A DNA stretch of 9,892 nt, taken from Clostridia bacterium (GTDB taxonomy: Bacteria; Bacillota; Clostridia; Oscillospirales; CAG-382). The stretch is from contig CAAEPN010000160.1 in the NCBI GenBank assembly GCA_900757905.1, positions 1 through 9,892 of the forward strand, written 5' to 3'. Shown piece by piece: positions 1 through 4,113 of the stretch; position 1 is the stretch's first letter; each line of letters begins with the position of its first letter. Below the pieces are notes generated by a model. The model ran no database searches, was not told where the DNA came from, and was given only the letters and a program-made list of their open reading frames with translations. A program made the translations under genes and the position numbers.

Positions 1-26
1 CGCCTTGCTCACATCCGTTCGCAATT

Positions 27-97
27 CTCCCTGTTTCGGCGGTCTCCGACGCACAAAAACTTGCCACTGGCAATTTTTTGCACGTCCGAGCAGGGAG
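27..97. repeat. Long imperfect palindrome, probable extragenic repeat element
   Basis: The outer arms CTCCCTG (27-33) and CAGGGAG (91-97) are perfect complements, and CGG (37-39) next to the left arm can pair with CCG (86-88). Inside, GACG (48-51) pairs with CGTC (83-86), CAAAAA (54-59) with TTTTTG (75-80), and TTGCC (61-65) with GGCAA (69-73) around the loop ACT. The CGG/CCG and GACG/CGTC pairings compete for base 86, so they are alternatives. An open reading frame crosses this stretch, but it has no ribosome binding site and its composition is explained by the palindrome, so I treat it as non-coding. The layout suggests a multicopy extragenic element; copy number cannot be judged from one window. 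Confidence 0.6.
54..80. terminator. Possible bidirectional Rho-independent terminator inside the palindrome
   Basis: A short stem TTGCC/GGCAA (61-65 with 69-73, loop ACT) is flanked by an A-run (55-59) on the left and a T-run (74-79) on the right, the layout of a terminator that works in both directions. It would serve a gene ending before this window. The stem is only five pairs and only partly GC, so strength is uncertain. Confidence 0.35.
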
Positions 98-100
98 TTC

Positions 101-119
101 CGAGGTTTTGCAAACCTCG
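101..119. repeat. Perfect 8-bp hairpin, loop TGC
   Basis: CGAGGTTT (101-108) and AAACCTCG (112-119) are perfect complements around the three-base loop TGC, which reads GCA on the other strand. It is one of a run of intergenic hairpins with three-base loops. Confidence 0.6.
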
Positions 120-169
120 AATCAGGCGCACACAGGTGGCGGTATCGCGCAAAGCCAATTAAAACCTTT

Positions 170-186
170 TTTCCGCTGCGCGGAAA
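170..186. repeat. Perfect 7-bp hairpin, loop TGC
   Basis: TTTCCGC (170-176) pairs with GCGGAAA (180-186) around loop TGC. It has the same loop type as the hairpin at 101-119, lies five bases before the composite repeat and belongs to the same hairpin array. No -35/-10 pair that I trust was found between 100 and 260. Confidence 0.6.
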
Positions 187-191
187 TCCAT

Positions 192-258
192 GGGGCGTCG
201 GGACGCCGCCCCATACCAGTACACGCGAAGCGTGTACAAATACATCACGCTTCGCGTG
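192..258 (+). repeat. Composite three-hairpin repeat, left copy
   Basis: Three stem-loops stand in a row. The first is a GC-rich 21-base palindromic unit (192-212, GGGGCG...CGCCCC). The second is GTACACGC-GAA-GCGTGTAC (219-237) and the third CACGC-TTC-GCGTG (246-258). The same block occurs in reverse complement at 9722-9788, with 62 of 67 positions identical and all stems intact. The core GCGAAGC in the second hairpin is a DNA sequence known to form an unusually stable mini-hairpin. The second and third hairpins are also complementary to each other over 13 bases (222-234 with 246-258). The block ends three bases before the ribosome binding site of the downstream regulator, so it probably forms part of that gene's leader. 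Confidence 0.8.
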
Positions 259-274
259 CATAGGAGATGATAAC

Positions 275-742
275 ATGGAGATTACCAAAAAAGGCCAGGC
301 AGTCTTGCATTGCCTGCAACAGAATCATGCCCATATGACCGCCGAGGACGTCGCTGAGGCTCTTAAAAAAGAAAATATCGCCATCTCAGCTGCTACCATC
401 TATCGCCAGCTTGAAAAGCTTGTCTCAGCTGGCCTTGTCCGAAAATACGTCACTTCGCCCGAAGAACCGGCTTGCTTCCAGTATAACGGGAATCACGACG
501 ACGCCTGCATCATGCATTTCCACTTAAAATGTACCTCTTGCGGCAGACTCTTCCATGTCTCTTGCCCCTATCTCGACAAACTCGAGGAACATATCCTCTC
601 TCACCATGGCTTCGCCGTCGATAATACCCGTACCGTCCTTTACGGCGTCTGTGAAAACTGCCGTAAGGATAACAAAAGCATAACCGCCTCCCATTGCTGT
701 TTACATGAACATAAAGAAGATGAATCCCATGAAAGACATTAA
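275..742 (+). CDS. Fur-family metal/peroxide-responsive transcriptional regulator
   Basis: This is a 155-residue DNA-binding repressor of the Fur superfamily (Fur, Zur, PerR). The winged helix covers about residues 1-75, with the family-typical recognition stretch ISAATIYRQLEKL (37-49). The C-terminal half is the metal-binding dimerisation domain, with H81/H83 and two CxxC pairs, C86/C89 and C126/C129, that would hold a structural zinc. The tail is rich in His and Cys (H140, C141, C142, H144, H146, H152, H155), which may add metal binding. The ATG is chosen because AGGAG (262-266) sits eight bases upstream; the longer open frame to position 5 runs through hairpin repeats. The next gene starts inside its last codons, indicating translational coupling. 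The metal cannot be assigned; the multiple cysteines and His-rich tail fit Zur or a PerR-like sensor at least as well as Fur. Confidence 0.88.
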   Translation: MEITKKGQAVLHCLQQNHAHMTAEDVAEALKKENIAISAATIYRQLEKLVSAGLVRKYVTSPEEPACFQYNGNHDDACIMHFHLKCTSCGRLFHVSCPYLDKLEEHILSHHGFAVDNTRTVLYGVCENCRKDNKSITASHCCLHEHKEDESHERH

Positions 743-1526
743 ACAAAACCCTGTCGGTTCGAAATCCGAAGCTGCTCCCGAAACCAGATCCGAGACCGAA
801 TGGCGCCGCAAGGTCAAAAAAATCCTTTCCATTGCCTCGGTCATCATCGTGCTTATCTTACTCGGCTTTCTTACCTGGTTCTTTTGCGCCAAATTTAAGG
901 AAATCTCTAACGCCGAAAGCTTTAAAGACTATGTATTGTCCTTCGGCGCGGCCGGAGTCTTTGTCGGACTCGGCTTTCAGCTTTTGCAGGTCTTTGTCGC
1001 GCTCATTCCCGGCGAAGTCATCGAGATCGGCCTTGGCTATGCCTATGGCGCTATTCGCGGAACGCTCATCTGCTATGCCGGTCTTTTTATCGCAAGTACC
1101 CTCATTTTCCTGCTTGTCAAAAAATTCGGTCGTAAGATCGTGCTTCTCTTTGTGTCCGAGGAAAGCTTAAACGGCATGAAATTCGTTCAAAAGGTCGAAC
1201 AGAATCCCGAAAAGCTGAAGAAGATCATGTTTTTGTTGTTCTTTATTCCCGGTACGCCGAAAGATCTGTTTACCTACTTTTTCGGTCTGACGCCGGTAAG
1301 CTTAAAGGAATTTTTGTGGATCAGTATGCTTGCGCGTATTCCGTCGGTCATCTCGTCCACGATCGGCGGCATGCTCATCCACGATAAAAAATATCTGTTA
1401 GCCGCCGTGCTTTTTGCCGTTACGGCAATTGTAAGCCTTGTGGGCTGGTTCGGCTATGAAAAAATCTCTAAACATACCGCCGCGAAAAAAGATGCCGACG
1501 AAAACGCCGGTGATAAAGGACATTAA
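729..1526 (+). CDS. TVP38/TMEM64 (VTT-domain) family membrane protein
   Basis: A 265-residue integral membrane protein of the VTT/SNARE-associated family (PF09335), related to DedA proteins. In bacteria such proteins are linked to lipid or small-molecule movement across the membrane; the substrate here is unknown. A charged N-terminus (1-30) precedes a membrane segment at about 33-54. A re-entrant stretch with ALIPGEVIEIG lies at 91-101, further hydrophobic segments at about 112-131 and 167-187, the signature FFIPGTPKDLFTYFFG at 171-186, ARIPSVISSTIGG at 202-214, and a final helix at about 222-243 before a Lys/Asp-rich tail. Three in-frame Met codons (705, 720, 729) are possible. I prefer 729 because AAGAAG (714-719) is at a workable distance; 705 would add eight residues. 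The gene overlaps the Fur-type gene by 14 bases, so the two are probably co-translated. Confidence 0.85.
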   Translation: MKDIKQNPVGSKSEAAPETRSETEWRRKVKKILSIASVIIVLILLGFLTWFFCAKFKEISNAESFKDYVLSFGAAGVFVGLGFQLLQVFVALIPGEVIEIGLGYAYGAIRGTLICYAGLFIASTLIFLLVKKFGRKIVLLFVSEESLNGMKFVQKVEQNPEKLKKIMFLLFFIPGTPKDLFTYFFGLTPVSLKEFLWISMLARIPSVISSTIGGMLIHDKKYLLAAVLFAVTAIVSLVGWFGYEKISKHTAAKKDADENAGDKGH

Positions 1527-1529
1527 CCA

Positions 1530-2231
1530 ATGCAGATACAGAATTTCTTTTTTGATTTAGACGATACCCTTTTCGATTTTCACGCCGCCGAACATCGTGC
1601 CGTCAGCCTTACGCTGACGCATTTCGGCATAGCGCCGACCGAAGAGATGTGCGCGCTTTACAGCAAGCTCAATCTCGAACAGTGGAAACGCCTTGAAAAG
1701 GGCGAAATTACGCGTACCGAGGTCAAGATCAACCGCTTTGCGCGGTTTTTCGAGCAGACCGGCCTTGCGGTTAAGCCGGAGGACGCGGCAAAATTCTATG
1801 AAACGCGCTTATCCGAGGGATATTTCTTCATGCCGGGCGCGCTTGAACTGATACAAAGCCTGTATGGCCGGTATCGCCTGTATATCGTGACCAACGGCAC
1901 GGCGCGCGTCCAACAAGGACGGATAGCCGACGCCGGGATAGAAAAATATTTTGACGGGATCTTTATTTCCGAGCTTATCGGCGCGGATAAGCCGAGTAAA
2001 GCCTTTTTTGAAGCCTGCTTTGAAAAAATTCCGGATTTTCATAAGGAAAAGACCGTGCTTGTCGGCGACAACCTTTCATCGGATATCCGCGGCGGCAAAA
2101 ATGCCGGACTTTTCACGGTTTGGTACAATCCGCGCCATGAAGCGCTAAACGGTCAGATAACGCCGGATGAGGTGATATACGACCTTTCGGAAATAGAGAC
2201 AAAATTTTGCAGACAGGAGGAGCCGTCATGA
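1530..2231 (+). CDS. yjjG: YjjG-type HAD phosphatase (non-canonical pyrimidine nucleotidase)
   Basis: A 233-residue HAD-superfamily hydrolase that fits the YjjG/YfnB nucleotidase subgroup. Characterised members dephosphorylate pyrimidine nucleoside monophosphates, including damaged or non-canonical ones, and so help keep the nucleotide pool clean. All four HAD motifs are present: FFFDLDDTLFDF with nucleophile D9 and D11, IVTNGT (T121), the motif III lysine K154 in GADKPSK, and VGDNLSSDIRGG with D180 and D185. The cap is inserted between motifs I and II. It is cytoplasmic, with no signal peptide. AAAGGA (1515-1520) precedes the ATG, which lies three bases after the previous stop. Its own stop overlaps the next start (ATGA, 2228-2231). 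All eight Pro codons are CCG, unlike the genes just upstream. The superfamily is certain; exact substrate is inferred from similarity. Confidence 0.85.
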   Translation: MQIQNFFFDLDDTLFDFHAAEHRAVSLTLTHFGIAPTEEMCALYSKLNLEQWKRLEKGEITRTEVKINRFARFFEQTGLAVKPEDAAKFYETRLSEGYFFMPGALELIQSLYGRYRLYIVTNGTARVQQGRIADAGIEKYFDGIFISELIGADKPSKAFFEACFEKIPDFHKEKTVLVGDNLSSDIRGGKNAGLFTVWYNPRHEALNGQITPDEVIYDLSEIETKFCRQEEPS

Positions 2232-2839
2232 CGGAAGAGAAACCGTTTGAAAAAGATTTTTTTCCGCTTGCGTTCCGGATGAAATACATCGGGCGCTGGG
2301 GACTTATGCGTTCGACGGAACCGGAGAACTTACTGGAGCACAGTGCGGAATGCGCGATGCTTGCGCATGCGCTTGCATGTATCGGAAACGAGTATTTCGG
2401 GAAAACGTATGATGTGGGAAAAATTGCCGTTAAGGCGTTGTACCACGATATCAGCGAGATCTTCACCGGCGATCTGCCGACGCCCGTAAAATACCACAAT
2501 GACGCGATTTCTACAAGCTACAAGGAGATCGAGCATGAGTCGTGCGAGCGGCTTTTAGGCAAGCTGCCGGAGGAGCTGCGCACAGTCTACCGCGATTTTC
2601 TCGACCATGAAATGCCGGAAACCGGCAAGGAGGAAGCGCGGTTAATAAAGGCGGCGGACAAATTATGTGCGCTCATCAAGTGCATGACCGAGCGCCGGTT
2701 CGGCAACCATGAATTTGACAATGCGTATGAGACGACCTTACGGTCGGTAGAGCGGCTTGCCGCCGGATGTGAAGAGCTGGACTGGTTTACAAAGCACTTG
2801 CTTTGCGGCTTTGAAAAGACCTTGGATGAACTTGGATGA
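2228..2839 (+). CDS. yfbR: YfbR-type HD-domain 5'-deoxynucleotidase
   Basis: A 203-residue HD-domain metal phosphohydrolase closely resembling E. coli YfbR, which releases phosphate from deoxyribonucleoside 5'-monophosphates. The residues known to matter in YfbR are recognisable: R23-W24 (GRWGLMR), H38 in EHSAE, H73-D74 in ALYHDISE, E77, the block GDLPTPVKY (81-89) with D82, and D144 in KAADKLCALIKC. The ATG at 2228 is chosen over one at 2207 because AGGAGG (2215-2220) stands seven bases before it and it gives the ATGA overlap with the YjjG-like gene. Together the two genes make a nucleotide-monophosphatase pair. Length matches the family. A downstream ATGA at 2836 offers another coupled start, but the following protein fits a later start better. 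Confidence 0.92.
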   Translation: MTEEKPFEKDFFPLAFRMKYIGRWGLMRSTEPENLLEHSAECAMLAHALACIGNEYFGKTYDVGKIAVKALYHDISEIFTGDLPTPVKYHNDAISTSYKEIEHESCERLLGKLPEELRTVYRDFLDHEMPETGKEEARLIKAADKLCALIKCMTERRFGNHEFDNAYETTLRSVERLAAGCEELDWFTKHLLCGFEKTLDELG

Positions 2840-2846
2840 GCTTTGA

Positions 2847-2897
2847 CCCGTTTCCGGAAAACGGGAACGGATCATCATATGCGCGCGCCTTGCGTGC
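2847..2897 (+). repeat. Two small hairpins in the gap before the Gph-like gene
   Basis: CCCGTTT (2847-2853) pairs with AAACGGG (2859-2865) around loop CCGGA. GCGCGC (2883-2888) pairs with GCGTGC (2892-2897) around loop CTT with one G-T pair. Neither is followed by a T-run, so these are not standard terminators. The second sits four bases before the AAAGGA ribosome binding site, as the hairpin ending at 258 sits just before the first gene's site. No convincing promoter was seen in this gap. Confidence 0.5.
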
Positions 2898-2913
2898 AAG
2901 AAAGGATATTTTT

Positions 2914-3579
2914 ATGAAAAAACCGAATTATTCCTGCGTTATCTTCGATATGGACGGTACTCTTCTCTATACCATCGACGATATCGCAAAGTCTGTCAAT
3001 ATTACCTTAAAAGAATTCGGCTATCCCGAAAAGACCATTGAAGAGGTCACTTCCTTCGTCAACAACGGCGCATACCGTCTTATGGAGTTAGCGCTGCCCG
3101 AAGATAAACGCGATAAAGAGACTGTTACCACCGTCTTAAACCGCTATCTTGATATCTACGATGAGCATGTCTGCGAAAAGACCCATCCCTACGACGGCAT
3201 TGCCGAGTTGGTCGAAACGCTGAGGAATTCCGGTATCAAGCTCGCCGTCGTGTCCAATAAACCCGACAGACAGGCTAAGACCCTCGCTGTCCATTGCTTC
3301 GGCGAAGGCGTGTTCTCCTATGTTTCGGGTTCGGGCATCGGACTTCCCACCAAACCCGATAAAGCGTGTACCGACCGCGCTATCGACGCGCTTTCGGTCG
3401 ACCGTAAGGACGTTTTGTATGTCGGCGATTCGTATGTCGATGTGCTGACTGCCAAAAACGCCGCTCTGCCTTGCGCCGGCGTTCTTTGGGGCTTTGGCGG
3501 CGACCATAGCTTCGATACCGAAAAACCCGATTTCTATATTCACACGGCAAAAGAGTTAGAATCCTTAATTCTTGGCTAA
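2914..3579 (+). CDS. gph: HAD-family phosphatase, phosphoglycolate phosphatase-like
   Basis: A 221-residue HAD hydrolase of the Gph group. Members remove phosphate from 2-phosphoglycolate (a by-product of DNA repair) or other small phosphate esters. Motif I is VIFDMDGTLLYT with D12 and D14; a helical cap follows at about 20-85. Motif II is AVVSNKPD (S114, N115), motif III is K147 in LPTKPD, and motif IV is YVGDSYVDVLTA with D172 and D176. The ending AGVLWGFGG is typical of Gph-like proteins. I use ATG 2914, seven bases after AAAGGA (2901-2906). An ATG at 2836 overlapping the previous stop would add 26 residues with no conserved character before motif I. Nearly all Pro codons are CCC or CCT (8 of 9), in contrast to the two genes upstream. 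The symbol is a family guess; substrate is not proven. Confidence 0.8.
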   Translation: MKKPNYSCVIFDMDGTLLYTIDDIAKSVNITLKEFGYPEKTIEEVTSFVNNGAYRLMELALPEDKRDKETVTTVLNRYLDIYDEHVCEKTHPYDGIAELVETLRNSGIKLAVVSNKPDRQAKTLAVHCFGEGVFSYVSGSGIGLPTKPDKACTDRAIDALSVDRKDVLYVGDSYVDVLTAKNAALPCAGVLWGFGGDHSFDTEKPDFYIHTAKELESLILG

Positions 3580-3604
3580 ATCACGTAAAAAACGCGTAAT
3601 CATC

Positions 3605-3633
3605 TTGCAATTTTACTTTGTTTGTGATATACT
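3605..3633 (+). promoter_or_regulatory. Sigma-A-type promoter of the DtxR-family regulator
   Basis: TTGCAA (3605-3610) and TATACT (3628-3633) are separated by 17 bases, with TG one base before the -10 box. This is the best promoter match I found in the window. It lies about 75 bases before the regulator's start codon and would also transcribe the GH36 gene. Confidence 0.7.
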
Positions 3634-3654
3634 TTGTTACAATACGATTACAAA
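3621..3654 (+). promoter_or_regulatory. Candidate operator: nested dyad over the -10 box and start site
   Basis: TTTGTGAT (3621-3628) and ATTACAAA (3647-3654) form an inverted repeat with one mismatch. Nested at almost the same centre is a perfect TTGT-T-ACAA (3634-3642). A protein bound here would cover the -10 element and the expected transcription start, fitting autorepression by the regulator encoded next. It does not match the consensus operators I know for DtxR or MntR, so this is only a candidate. Confidence 0.4.
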
Positions 3655-3708
3655 TACGGAAAGCATCCTGAATGCCGAAACCGACCGTCCAAAGGAGGGC
3701 TGTGTGCC

Positions 3709-4101
3709 TTGAAAATACAGGAATCTGCGGAAAACTACCTTGAATCGATCTATATGATCCATAAGAAAAAGGGAAATGTCCGTTCTATTGATATCGTAAA
3801 CGAACTCGATCTGTCCAAACCCAGCGTCAGCGTCGCTATGAAAAATCTGCGCGAGAACGGCTATATCCTCATGGATTCCGCTACCGGCTTTATTTCCCTT
3901 ACCGATAAAGGTACGGTCATCGCAGAAAAAATGTATGAACGGCATATGCTCCTTTCGGGACTTCTCGTTCATCTCGGCGTTGACCCGGAAACGGCCGTCG
4001 AGGACGCTTGCCGCATGGAGCATGTCATCAGCGCCCAAACCTTTGAAGCGCTCAAAAAGCATGCCGAGGATATGAAAAAATACGAAAACGGACAGCAATA
4101 A
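3709..4101 (+). CDS. DtxR/MntR-family metal-dependent transcriptional regulator
   Basis: A 130-residue regulator that would repress its targets when bound to Fe(II) or Mn(II). The N-terminal winged helix (about 5-70) includes VNELDLSKPSVSVAMKNL as helix-turn-helix. The dimerisation/metal domain (about 70-125) has H79 and CRMEHVIS (101-108). Aligned by eye to B. subtilis MntR, D8 is N9, E11 is E12, H77 is H79, E99 is C101 and E102/H103 are E104/H105. A cysteine at the fourth place is typical of iron-sensing DtxR/IdeR, which has the similar CRWEHVMS. There is no C-terminal SH3-like domain, as in short MntR forms. The start is TTG at 3709, nine bases after AAAGGAGGG (3691-3699); longer frames run into the promoter. 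The GH36 gene begins 12 bases after its stop, so the two are co-transcribed. Family is firm; metal choice is inferred. Confidence 0.87.
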   Translation: MKIQESAENYLESIYMIHKKKGNVRSIDIVNELDLSKPSVSVAMKNLRENGYILMDSATGFISLTDKGTVIAEKMYERHMLLSGLLVHLGVDPETAVEDACRMEHVISAQTFEALKKHAEDMKKYENGQQ

Positions 4102-4113
4102 GAGGAACTGCAC

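Noticed and set aside
5..274. N-terminal extension of the Fur-type protein to position 5 (245 residues)
   Set aside because: The extra 90 residues are encoded by palindromes and hairpin repeats, have no ribosome binding site, and Fur proteins of about 155 residues normally begin near the winged helix. AGGAG at 262-266 clearly serves the ATG at 275.
2836..2913. Start of the Gph-like protein at the ATGA overlap with YfbR
   Set aside because: It would add 26 residues encoded by hairpin-rich sequence before the DxD motif, which normally lies within about 15 residues of the start. The ATG at 2914 has its own AAAGGA site.
3634..3708. Longer form of the DtxR-family protein starting at the TTG at 3634
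   Set aside because: That start lies at the expected transcription start site, right behind the -10 box, and has no ribosome binding site; AAAGGAGGG at 3691-3699 points to the TTG at 3709.
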